The position numbers and the translations under genes were made by a program. Of a stretch of 64,000 bases of DNA, positions 13,183-26,059 are shown piece by piece (position 1 is the first letter of the stretch; each line of letters opens with the position of its first letter). A model generated the notes under the pieces. The model was not told the origin of the DNA. It saw nothing but the letters and a program-made list of their open reading frames with translations, and ran no database searches. Source of the DNA: Lepturacanthus savala. Taxonomy: Eukaryota > Chordata > Actinopteri > Scombriformes > Trichiuridae. The stretch spans positions 4,766,898-4,830,897 of the forward strand of contig CM060474.1 of NCBI GenBank assembly GCA_030544235.1, in the 5' to 3' direction.

Positions 13183-16100
13183 AAATAGAATTCTTAGAAG
13201 AAGAACGTCACTACCAGAAAGAACTCAGTGATAAGGAACACAGCTACAAAGTAGATCTATCTGAACAAGAACTTTGCTACCAAAAAGAACTCAGTGACAA
13301 GGAACAGAGCTACAAAGCAGAACTCTCTGAACAAGAACGTTGTTACCAGAAAGAACTCAGTGATAAAGAACACAGCTACAATGTAGAACTCTCTGAACAA
13401 GAACATTGTTACCAGAAAGAACTCAGTGATAAAGAACACAGCTACAATGTAGAACTCTCTGAACGAGAACGTCACTACCAGAAAGAACTCAGTGACAAGG
13501 AACAGAGCTACAAAGTAGAACTCTCAGAACAAGAACATGACTACCAGAAAGAACTCAGTGACAAGGAACACAGCTACAAAGTAGAACTCTCTGAACAAGA
13601 ACATCGCTACCAGAAAGAACTCAGTGATAAGGAACACAGCTACAAAGTAGATCTATCTGAACAAGAATGTTGTTACCAGAAAGAACTCAGTGATAAAGAA
13701 CACAGCTACAATGTAGAACTCTCTGAACAAGAACATTGTTACCAGAAAGAACTCAGTGACAAGGAACACAGCTACAAAGTAGAACTCTCTGAACAAGAAC
13801 ATCGCTACCAGAAAGAACTCAGTGACAAGGAACACAGCTACAAAGTAGAACTCTCAGAACAAGAAGTTCAGTACCACAAAGAACCCAGTGACAAGGAACA
13901 CAGCTACAAAGTAGAAGTCTCTGAACAAGAACGTTGCTACCAAAAAGAACTCAGTGACAAAGAACACAGCTACAAATAGAACTCTTAGAAGAAGAATGTC
14001 ACTACCAGAAAGAACTCAGTGATAAGGAACACAGCTACAAAGTAGATCTATCTGAACAAGAACTTTGCTACCAAAAAGAACTCAGTGACAAGGAACAGAG
14101 CTACAAAGCAGAACTCTCTGAACAAGAATGTTGTTACCAGAAAGAACTCAGTGATAAAGAACACAGCTACAATGTAGAATTCTCTGAACAAGAACGTCAC
14201 TACCAGAAAGAACTCAGTGACAAGGAACACAGCTACAAAGTAGAACTCTCTGAACAAGAACGTTGTTACCAGAAAGAACTCAGTGACAAAGAACACAGCT
14301 ACAAATAGAACTCTTAGAAGAAGAACGTCACTACCAGAAAGAACTCAGTGATAAGGAACACAGCTACAAAGTAGATCTATCTGAACAAGAACTTTGCTAC
14401 CAAAAAGAACTCAGTGACAAGGAACAGAGCTACAAAGTAGAACTATCTGAACAAGAACTTTGCGACCAAAAAGAACTCAGTGACAAGGAACAGAGCTACA
14501 AAGCAGAACTCTCTGAACAAGAATGTTGTTACCAGAAAGAACTCAGTGATAAAGAACACAGCTACAATGTAGAATTCTCTGAACAAGAACGTCACTACCA
14601 GAAAGAACTCAGTGACAAAGAACACAGCTACAAATAGAACTCTTAGAAGAAGAATGTCACTACCAGAAAGAACTCAGTGATAAGGAACACAGCTACAAAG
14701 TAGATCTATCTGAACAAGAACTTTGCTACCAAAAAGAACTCAGTGACAAGGAACAGAGCTACAAAGCAGAACTCTCTGAACAAGAATGTTGTTACCAGAA
14801 AGAACTCAGTGATAAAGAACACAGCTACAATGTAGAATTCTCTGAACAAGAACGTCACTACCAGAAAGAACTCAGTGACAAGGAACACAGCTACAAAGTA
14901 GAACTCTCTGAACAAGAACGTTGTTACCAGAAAGAACTCAGTGACAAAGAACACAGCTACAAATAGAACTCTTAGAAGAAGAACGTCACTACCAAAAAGA
15001 ACTCAGTGACAAGGAACAGAGCTACAAAGCAGAACTCTCTGAACAAGAACATTGTTACCAGAAAGAACTCAGTGATAAAGAACACAGCTACAATGTACAA
15101 CTCTCTGAACGAGAACGTCACTACCAGAAAGAACTCAGTGACAAGGAACAGAGCTACAAAGTAGAACTATCTGAACAAGAACGTTGCTACCAAAAAGAAC
15201 TTAGCGACAAGGAACTGAGCTACAAAGCAGATCTCTCTGAAGAAGACCGTCGTTACCAAAAAGAACTCAGTGACAAAGAACACAGCTACAAAGTAGAACT
15301 ATCTAAACAAGAACGTTGCTACCAAAAAGAACTCAGTGACAAGGAACACAGCTACAAAGTAGAACTATCTGAACAAGAACGTTGCTACCAAAAAGAACTC
15401 AGTGACAAGGAACTGAGCTACAAAGCAGATCTCTCTGAAGAAGACCGTCGTTACCAAAAAGTACTCAGTGACAAAGAACACAGCTACAAAGTAGAACTAT
15501 CTAAACGAGAACGTTGCTACCAAAAAGAACTCAGTGACAAGGAACACAGCTACAAAGTAGAACTCTCTGAACAAGAACATCGCTACCAGAAAGAACTCAG
15601 TGACAAGGAACACAGCTACAAAGTAGAACTCTCAGAACAAGAAGTTCAGTACCACAAAGAACCCAGTGACAAGGAACACAGCTACAAAGTAGAAGTCTCT
15701 GAACAAGAACGTTGCTACCAAAAAGAACTCAGTGACAAGGAACAGAGCTAAAAAGCAGAACTCTGAACAAGAACGTCGCAACGAGAAAGAACTCAGTGAC
15801 AAAGAACACAGCTACAATGTAGAACTCTCTGAACAAGAACATTATTACCAGAAAGAACTCAGTGACAAAGAACACAGCTACAAATAGAATTCTTAGAAGA
15901 AGAACGTCACTACCAGAAAGAACTCAGTGATAAGGAACACAGCTACAAAGTAGATCTATCTGAACAAGAACTTTGCTACCAAAAAGAACTCAGTGACAAG
16001 GAACAGAGCTACAAAGCAGAACTCTCTGAACAAGAACGTTGTTACCAGAAAGAACTCAGTGATAAAGAACACAGCTACAATGTAGAACTCTCTGAACAAG

Positions 16101-19100
16101 AACATTGTTACCAGAAAGAACTCAGTGATAAAGAACACAGCTACAATGTAGAACTCTCTGAACGAGAACGTCACTACCAGAAAGAACTCAGTGACAAGGA
16201 ACAGAGCTACAAAGTAGAACTCTCAGAACAAGAACATGACTACCAGAAAGAACTCAGTGACAAGGAACACAGCTACAAAGTAGAACTCTCTGAACAAGAA
16301 CATCGCTACCAGAAAGAACTCAGTGATAAGGAACACAGCTACAAAGTAGATCTATCTGAACAAGAATGTTGTTACCAGAAAGAACTCAGTGATAAAGAAC
16401 ACAGCTACAATGTAGAACTCTCTGAACAAGAACATTGTTACCAGAAAGAACTCAGTGACAAGGAACACAGCTACAAAGTAGAACTCTCTGAACAAGAACA
16501 TCGCTACCAGAAAGAACTCAGTGACAAGGAACACAGCTACAAAGTAGAACTCTCAGAACAAGAAGTTCAGTACCACAAAGAACCCAGTGACAAGGAACAC
16601 AGCTACAAAGTAGAAGTCTCTGAACAAGAACGTTGCTACCAAAAAGAACTCAGTGACAAAGAACACAGCTACAAATAGAACTCTTAGAAGAAGAACGTCA
16701 CTACCAGAAAGAACTCAGTGATAAGGAACACAGCTACAAAGTAGATCTATCTGAACAAGAATTTTGCTACCAAAAAGAACTCAGTGACAAGGAACAGAGC
16801 TACAAAGCAGAACTCTCTGAACAAGAACGTTGTTACCAGAAAGAACTCAGTGATAAAGAACACAGCTACAATGTAGAACTCTCTGAACAAGAACATTTTT
16901 ACCAGAAAGAACTCAGTGATAAGGAACACAGCTACAAAGTAGATCTATCTGAACAAGAACTTTGCTACCAAAAAGAACTCAGTGACAAGGAACAGAGCTA
17001 CAAAGTAGAACTATCTGAACAAGAACTTTGCGACCAAAAAGAACTCAGTGACAAGGAACAGAGCTACAAAGCAGAACTCTCTGAACAAGAATGTTGTTAC
17101 CAGAAAGAACTCAGTGATAAAGAACACAGCTACAATGTAGAATTCTCTGAACAAGAACGTCACTACCAGAAAGAACTCAGTGACAAAGAACACAGCTACA
17201 AATAGAACTCTTAGAAGAAGAATGTCACTACCAGAAAGAACTCAGTGATAAGGAACACAGCTACAAAGTAGATCTATCTGAACAAGAACTTTGCTACCAA
17301 AAAGAACTCAGTGACAAGGAACAGAGCTACAAAGCAGAACTCTCTGAACAAGAATGTTGTTACCAGAAAGAACTCAGTGATAAAGAACACAGCTACAATG
17401 TAGAATTCTCTGAACAAGAACGTCACTACCAGAAAGAACTCAGTGACAAGGAACACAGCTACAAAGTAGAACTCTCTGAACAAGAACGTTGTTACCAGAA
17501 AGAACTCAGTGACAAAGAACACAGCTACAAATAGAACTCTTAGAAGAAGAACGTCACTACCAGAAAGAACTCAGTGATAAGGAACACAGCTACAAAGTAG
17601 ATCTATCTGAACAAGAACTTTGCTACCAAAAAGAACTCAGTGACAAGGAACAGAGCTACAAAGCAGAACTCTCTGAACAAGAACATTGTTACCAGAAAGA
17701 ACTCAGTGATAAAGAACACAGCTACAATGTACAACTCTCTGAACGAGAACGTCACTACCAGAAAGAACTCAGTGACAAGGAACAGAGCTACAAAGTAGAA
17801 CTATCTGAACAAGAACGTTGCTACCAAAAAGAACTTAGCGACAAGGAACTGAGCTACAAAGCAGATCTCTCTGAAGAAGACCGTCGTTACCAAAAAGAAC
17901 TCAGTGACAAAGAACACAGCTACAAAGTAGAACTATCTAAACAAGAACGTTGCTACCAAAAAGAACTCAGTGACAAGGAACACAGCTACAAAGTAGAACT
18001 ATCTGAACAAGAACGTTGCTACCAAAAAGAACTCAGTGACAAGGAACTGAGCTACAAAGCAGATCTCTCTGAAGAAGACCGTCGTTACCAAAAAGAACTC
18101 AGTGACAAAGAACACAGCTACAAAGTAGAACTATCTAAACGAGAACGTTGCTACCAAAAAGAACTCAGTGACAAGGAACACAGCTACAAAGTAGAACTCT
18201 CTGAACAAGAACATCGCTACCAGAAAGAACTCAGTGACAAGGAACACAGCTACAAAGTAGAACTCTCAGAACAAGAAGTTCAGTACCACAAAGAACCCAG
18301 TGACAAGGAACACAGCTACAAAGTAGAAGTCTCTGAACAAGAACGTTGCTACCAAAAAGAACTCAGTGACAAGGAACAGAGCTAAAAAGCAGAACTCTGA
18401 ACAAGAATGTCGCAACGAGAAAGAACTCAGTGACAAAGAACACAGCTACAATGTAGAACTCTCTGAACAAGAACGTTATTACCAGAAAGAACTCAGTGAC
18501 AAAGAACACAGCTACAAATAGAATTCTTAGAAGAAGAACGTCACTACCAGAAAGAACTCAGTGATAAGGAACACAGCTACAAAGTAGATCTATCTGAACA
18601 AGAACTTTGCTACCAAAAAGAACTCAGTGACAAGGAACAGAGCTACAAAGCAGAACTCTCTGAACAAGAACGTTGTTACCAGAAAGAACTCAGTGATAAA
18701 GAACACAGCTACAATGTAGAACTCTCTGAACAAGAACATTGTTACCAGAAAGAACTCAGTGATAAAGAACACAGCTACAATGTAGAACTCTTAGAAGAAG
18801 AATGTCACTACCAGAAAGAACTCAGTGACAAGGAACAGAGCTACAAAGTAGAACTCTCAGAACAAGAACATGACTACCAGAAAGAACTCAGTGACAAGGA
18901 ACACAGCTACAAAGTAGAACTCTCTGAACAAGAACATCGCTACCAGAAAGAACTCAGTGATAAGGAACACAGCTACAAAGTAGATCTATCTGAACAAGAA
19001 TGTTGTTACCAGAAAGAACTCAGTGATAAAGAACACAGCTACAATGTAGAACTCTCTGAACAAGAACATTGTTACCAGAAAGAACTCAGTGACAAGGAAC

Positions 19101-22100
19101 ACAGCTACAAAGTAGAACTCTCTGAACAAGAACATCGCTACCAGAAAGAACTCAGTGACAAGGAACACAGCTACAAAGTAGAACTCTCAGAACAAGAAGT
19201 TCAGTACCACAAAGAACCCAGTGACAAGGAACACAGCTACAAAGTAGAAGTCTCTGAACAAGAACGTTGCTACCAAAAAGAACTCAGTGACAAAGAACAC
19301 AGCTACAAATAGAACTCTTAGAAGAAGAATGTCACTACCAGAAAGAACTCAGTGATAAGGAACACAGCTACAAAGTAGATCTATCTGAACAAGAACTTTG
19401 CTACCAAAAAGAACTCAGTGACAAGGAACAGAGCTACAAAGCAGAACTCTCTGAACAAGAATGTTGTTACCAGAAAGAACTCAGTGATAAAGAACACAGC
19501 TACAATGTAGAATTCTCTGAACAAGAACGTCACTACCAGAAAGAACTCAGTGACAAGGAACACAGCTACAAAGTAGAACTCTCTGAACAAGAACGTTGTT
19601 ACCAGAAAGAACTCAGTGACAAAGAACACAGCTACAAATAGAACTCTTAGAAGAAGAACGTCACTACCAGAAAGAACTCAGTGATAAGGAACACAGCTAC
19701 AAAGTAGATCTATCTGAACAAGAACTTTGCTACCAAAAAGAACTCAGTGACAAGGAACAGAGCTACAAAGTAGAACTATCTGAACAAGAACTTTGCGACC
19801 AAAAAGAACTCAGTGACAAGGAACAGAGCTACAAAGCAGAACTCTCTGAACAAGAATGTTGTTACCAGAAAGAACTCAGTGATAAAGAACACAGCTACAA
19901 TGTAGAATTCTCTGAACAAGAACGTCACTACCAGAAAGAACTCAGTGACAAAGAACACAGCTACAAATAGAACTCTTAGAAGAAGAACGTCACTACCAGA
20001 AAGAACTCAGTGATAAGGAACACAGCTACAAAGTAGATCTATCTGAACAAGAACTTTGCTACCAAAAAGAACTCAGTGACAAGGAACAGAGCTACAAAGC
20101 AGAACTCTCTGAACAAGAATGTTGTTACCAGAAAGAACTCAGTGATAAAGAACACAGCTACAATGTAGAATTCTCTGAACAAGAACGTCACTACCAGAAA
20201 GAACTCAGTGACAAGGAACACAGCTACAAAGTAGAACTCTCTGAACAAGAACGTTGTTACCAGAAAGAACTCAGTGACAAAGAACACAGCTACAAATAGA
20301 ACTCTTAGAAGAAGAACGTCACTACCAGAAAGAACTCAGTGATAAGGAACACAGCTACAAAGTAGATCTATCTGAACAAGAACTTTGCTACCAAAAAGAA
20401 CTCAGTGACAAGGAACAGAGCTACAAAGCAGAACTCTCTGAACAAGAACATTGTTACCAGAAAGAACTCAGTGATAAAGAACACAGCTACAATGTACAAC
20501 TCTCTGAACGAGAACGTCACTACCAGAAAGAACTCAGTGACAAGGAACAGAGCTACAAAGTAGAACTATCTGAACAAGAACGTTGCTACCAAAAAGAACT
20601 TAGCGACAAGGAACTGAGCTACAAAGCAGATCTCTCTGAAGAAGACCGTCGTTACCAAAAAGAACTCAGTGACAAAGAACACAGCTACAAAGTAGAACTA
20701 TCTAAACAAGAACGTTGCTACCAAAAAGAACTCAGTGACAAGGAACACAGCTACAAAGTAGAACTATCTGAACAAGAACGTTGCTACCAAAAAGAACTCA
20801 GTGACAAGGAACTGAGCTACAAAGCAGATCTCTCTGAAGAAGACCGTCGTTACCAAAAAGAACTCAGTGACAAAGAACACAGCTACAAAGTAGAACTATC
20901 TAAACGAGAACGTTGCTACCAAAAAGAACTCAGTGACAAGGAACACAGCTACAAAGTAGAACTCTCTAAACAAGAACATCGCTACCAGAAAGAACTCAGT
21001 GACAAGGAACACAGCTACAAAGTAGAACTCTCAGAACAAGAAGTTCAGTACCACAAAGAACCCAGTGACAAGGAACACAGCTACAAAGTAGAAGTCTCTG
21101 AACAAGAACGTTGCTACCAAAAAGAACTCAGTGACAAGGAACAGAGCTAAAAAGCAGAACTCTGAACAAGAACGTCGCAACGAGAAAGAACTCAGTGGCA
21201 AAGAACACAGCTACAATGTAGAACTCTCTGAACAAGAACATTATTACCAGAAAGAACTCAGTGACAAAGAACACAGCTACAAATAGAATTCTTAGAAGAA
21301 GAACGTCACTACCAGAAAGAACTCAGTGATAAGGAACACAGCTACAAAGTAGATCTATCTGAACAAGAACTTTGCTACCAAAAAGAACTCAGTGACAAGG
21401 AACAGAGCTACAAAGCAGAACTCTCTGAACAAGAACGTTGTTACCAGAAAGAACTCAGTGATAAAGAACACAGCTACAATGTAGAACTCTCTGAACAAGA
21501 ACATTGTTACCAGAAAGAACTCAGTGATAAAGAACACAGCTACAATGTAGAACTCTCTGAACGAGAACGTCACTACCAGAAAGAACTCAGTGACAAGGAA
21601 CAGAGCTACAAAGTAGAACTCTCAGAACAAGAACATGACTACCAGAAAGAACTCAGTGACAAAGAACACAGCTACAAATAGAACTCTTAGAAGAAGAATG
21701 TCACTACCAGAAAGAACTCAGTGATAAGGAACACAGCTACAAAGTAGATCTATCTGAACAAGAACTTTGCTACCAAAAAGAACTCAGTGACAAGGAACAG
21801 AGCTACAAAGCAGAACTCTCTGAACAAGAATGTTGTTACCAGAAAGAACTCAGTGACAAAGAACACAGCTACAAATAGAACTCTTAGAAGAAGAATGTCA
21901 CTACCAGAAAGAACTCAGTGATAAGGAACACAGCTACAAAGTAGATCTATCTGAACAAGAACTTTGCTACCAAAAAGAACTCAGTGACAAGGAACAGAGC
22001 TACAAAGCAGAACTCTCTGAACAAGAATGTTGTTACCAGAAAGAACTCAGTGATAAAGAACACAGCTACAATGTAGAATTCTCTGAACAAGAACGTCACT

Positions 22101-23124
22101 ACCAGAAAGAACTCAGTGACAAGGAACACAGCTACAAAGTAGAACTCTCTGAACAAGAACGTTGTTACCAGAAAGAACTCAGTGACAAAGAACACAGCTA
22201 CAAATAGAACTCTTAGAAGAAGAACGTCACTACCAGAAAGAACTCAGTGATAAGGAACACAGCTACAAAGTAGATCTATCTGAACAAGAACTTTGCTACC
22301 AAAAAGAACTCAGTGACAAGGAACAGAGCTACAAAGCAGAACTCTCTGAACAAGAACATTGTTACCAGAAAGAACTCAGTGATAAAGAACACAGCTACAA
22401 TGTACAACTCTCTGAACGAGAACGTCACTACCAGAAAGAACTCAGTGACAAGGAACAGAGCTACAAAGTAGAACTATCTGAACAAGAACGTTGCTACCAA
22501 AAAGAACTTAGCGACAAGGAACTGAGCTACAAAGCAGATCTCTCTGAAGAAGACCGTCGTTACCAAAAAGAACTCAGTGACAAAGAACACAGCTACAAAG
22601 TAGAACTATCTAAACAAGAACGTTGCTACCAAAAAGAACTCAGTGACAAGGAACACAGCTACAAAGTAGAACTATCTGAACAAGAACGTTGCTACCAAAA
22701 AGAACTCAGTGACAAGGAACTGAGCTACAAAGCAGATCTCTCTGAAGAAGACCGTCGTTACCAAAAAGAACTCAGTGACAAAGAACACAGCTACAAAGTA
22801 GAACTATCTAAACGAGAACGTTGCTACCAAAAAGAACTCAGTGACAAGGAACACAGCTACAAAGTAGAACTCTCTGAACAAGAACATCGCTACCAGAAAG
22901 AACTCAGTGACAAAGAACACAGCTACAAAGTAGAACTATCTAAACAAGAACGTTGCTACCAAAAAGAACTCAGTGACAAGGAACAGAGCTAAAAAGCAGA
23001 ACTCTGAACAAGAACGTCGCAACGAGAAAGAACTCAGTGACAAAGAACACAGCTACAATGTAGAACTCTCTGAACAAGAACATTATTACCAGAAAGAACT
23101 CAGTGACAAAGAACACAGCTACAA
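13183..23124 (+). repeat. Higher-order repeats of about 2.63-2.77 kb
   Basis: The same order of variant monomers recurs with starts near 13,257, 15,956, 18,590 and 21,355, that is at offsets of 2,699, 2,634 and 2,765 bp. Each copy holds the aaatagaattcttag form of the frameshift unit, the gaagaagaccgtcgt (E-E-D-R-R) monomers, the aaacgagaacgt monomers and one 64-bp TAA unit. Length differences are close to whole monomers, which fits unequal exchange in register. Confidence 0.82.
18761..18826 (+). repeat. Hybrid monomer joining two variant types
   Basis: The unit starts like the aatgtagaactc type and ends like the cttagaagaagaatgtcac frameshift type, but keeps the g, so it is 66 bp and in frame (N-V-E-L-L-E-E-E-C-H-Y). 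In sister higher-order copies near 13,450, 16,150 and 21,550 this place holds the gaacgagaacgtcac unit. It looks like a gene-conversion or unequal-exchange junction. Confidence 0.7.
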
Positions 23125-23897
23125 ATAGAATTCTTAGAAGAAGAACGTCACTACCAGAAAGAACTCAGTGATAAGGAACACAGCTACAAAGTAGATCTAT
23201 CTGAACAAGAACTTTGCTACCAAAAAGAACTCAGTGACAAGGAACAGAGCTACAAAGCAGAACTCTCTGAACAAGAACGTTGTTACCAGAAAGAACTCAG
23301 TGATAAAGAACACAGCTACAATGTAGAACTCTCTGAACAAGAACATTGTTACCAGAAAGCACTCAGTGATAAAGAACACAGCTACAATGTAGAACTCTCT
23401 GAACGAGAACGTCACTACCAGAAAGAACTCAGTGACAAGGAACAGAGCTACAAAGTAGAACTCTCAGAACAAGAACATGACTACCAGAAAGAACTCAGTG
23501 ACAAGGAACACAGCTACAAAGTAGAACTCTCTGAACAAGAACATCGCTACCAGAAAGAACTCAGTGATAAGGAACACAGCTACAAAGTAGATCTATCTGA
23601 ACAAGAATGTTGTTACCAGAAAGAACTCAGTGATAAAGAACACAGCTACAATGTAGAACTCTCTGAACAAGAACATTGTTACCAGAAAGAACTCAGTGAC
23701 AAGGAACACAGCTACAAAGTAGAACTCTCTGAACAAGAACATCGCTACCAGAAAGAACTCAGTGACAAGGAACACAGCTACAAAGTAGAACTCTCAGAAC
23801 AAGAAGTTCAGTACCACAAAGAACCCAGTGACAAGGAACACAGCTACAAAGTAGAAGTCTCTGAACAAGAACGTTGCTACCAAAAAGAACTCAGTGA

Positions 23898-25040
23898 CAA
23901 AGAACACAGCTACAAATAGAACTCTTAGAAGAAGAACGTCACTACCAGAAAGAACTCAGTGATAAGGAACACAGCTACAAAGTAGATCTATCTGAACAAG
24001 AATTTTGCTACCAAAAAGAACTCAGTGACAAGGAACAGAGCTACAAAGCAGAACTCTCTGAACAAGAACGTTGTTACCAGAAAGAACTCAGTGATAAAGA
24101 ACACAGCTACAATGTAGAACTCTCTGAACAAGAACATTGTTACCAGAAAGAACTCAGTGATAAAGAACACAGCTACAATGTAGAACTCTCTGAACGAGAA
24201 CGTCACTACCAGAAAGAACTCAGTGACAAGGAACAGAGCTACAAAGTAGAACTCTCAGAACAAGAACATGACTACAAGAAAGAACTCAGTGACAAGGAAC
24301 ACAGCTACAAAGTAGAACTCTCTGAACAAGAACGTCGCAACGAGAAAGAACTCAGTGACAAAGAACACAGCTACAATGTAGAACTCTCTGAACAAGAACG
24401 TTGTTACCAGAAAGAACTCAGTGATAAGGAACACAGCTACAAAGTAGAACTATCTGAACAAGAACGTTGCTACCAAAAAGAACTTAGCGACAAGGAAAAG
24501 AGCTACAAAGTAGAAATCTCTGAACAAGTACGTCGCTACCAGAAAGAACTCAGTGACAAGGAACACAGCTACAAAGTAGAACTCTCAGAACAAGAAGTTC
24601 AGTACCACAAAGAACTCAGTGACAAGGAACACAGCTACAAAGTAGAGCTATCTGAACAAGAACGTTGCTACCAAAAAGAACTCAGTGACAAGGAACTGAG
24701 CTACAAAGCAGATCTCTCTGAAGAAGACCGTCGTTACCAAAAAGAACTCAGTGACAAAGAACACAGCTACAAAGTAGAACTATCTAAACAAGAACGTTGC
24801 TACCAAAAAGAACTCAGTGACAAGGAACACAGCTACAAAGTAGAACTCTCTGAACAAGAACATCGCTACCAGAAAGAACTCAGTGACAAGGAACACAGCT
24901 ACAAAGTAGAACTCTCAGAACAAGAAGTTCAGTACCACAGAGAACCCAGTGACAAGGAACACAGCTACAAAGTAGAACTCTCTGAACAAGAACGTTGTTA
25001 CCAGAAAGAACTCAGTGACAAAGAACACAGCTACAAATAG
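23898..25040 (+). other. Longest sense-frame open stretch traced (about 380 codons, no ATG)
   Basis: After a TGA just left of 23,898 the frame passes through the 65-bp unit at 23,917 in its shifted register (IELLEEERHYQ) and stays open over 17 units to TAG at 25,038-25,040. The distance of 1,122 bp from the ATA codon to that stop is a multiple of three. The frame has no methionine, so a caller that needs ATG cannot see it. The same stretch recurs at +4,150 bp and +7,707 bp. Openness is expected from a stop-free 22-codon unit and is not by itself evidence of selection. Confidence 0.7.
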
Positions 25041-26059
25041 AACTCTTAGAAGAAGAACGTCACTACCAGAAAGAACTCAGTGATAAGGAACACAGCTACA
25101 AAGCAGAACTCTCTGAACAAGAACGTTGTTACCAGAAAGAACTCAGTGATAAAGAACACAGCTACAATGTAGAATTCTCTGAACAAGAACGTCACTACCA
25201 GAAAGAACTCAGTGATAAGGAACACAGCTACAAAGTAGATCTATCTGAACAAGAACTTTACTACCAAAAAGAACTCAGTGACAAGGAACAGAGCTACAAA
25301 GCAGAACTCTCTGAACAAGAACGTTGTTACCAGAAAGAAATCAGTGATAAAGAACACAGCTACAATGTAGAACTCTCTGAACGAGAACGTCACTACCAGA
25401 AAGAACTCAGTGACAAGGAACAGAGCTACAAAGTAGAACTCTCAGAACAAGAACATGATTACCAGAAAGAACTCAGTGACAAGGAACACAGCTACAAAGT
25501 AGAACTCTCTGAACAAGAACATCGCTACCAGAAAGAACTCAGTGACAAGGAACACAGCTACAAAGTAGAACTCTCAGAACAAGAACATGACTACCAGAAA
25601 GAACTCAGTGACAAGGAACACAGCTGCAAAGTAGAACTCTCTGAACAAGAATGTTGTTACCAGAAAGAACTCAGTGATAAAGAACACAGCTACAATGTAG
25701 AACTCTCTGAACAAGAATTTTGTTACCAGAAAGAACTCAGTGACAAAGAACACAGCTACAAATAGAACTCTTAGAAGAAGAATGTCACTACCAGAAAGAA
25801 TTCAGTGATAAGGAACACAGCTACAAAGTAGATCTATCTGAACAAGAACTTTGCTACCAGAAAGAACTCAGTGACAAGGAACAGAGCTACAAAGTAGAAC
25901 TATCTGAACAAGAACTTTGCGACCAAAAAGAACTCAGTGACAAGGAACAGAGCTACAAAGCAGAACTCTCTGAACAAGAATGTTGTTACCAGAAAGAACT
26001 CAGTGATAAAGAACACAGCTACAATGTAGAATTCTCTGAACAAGAACGTCACTACCAGA

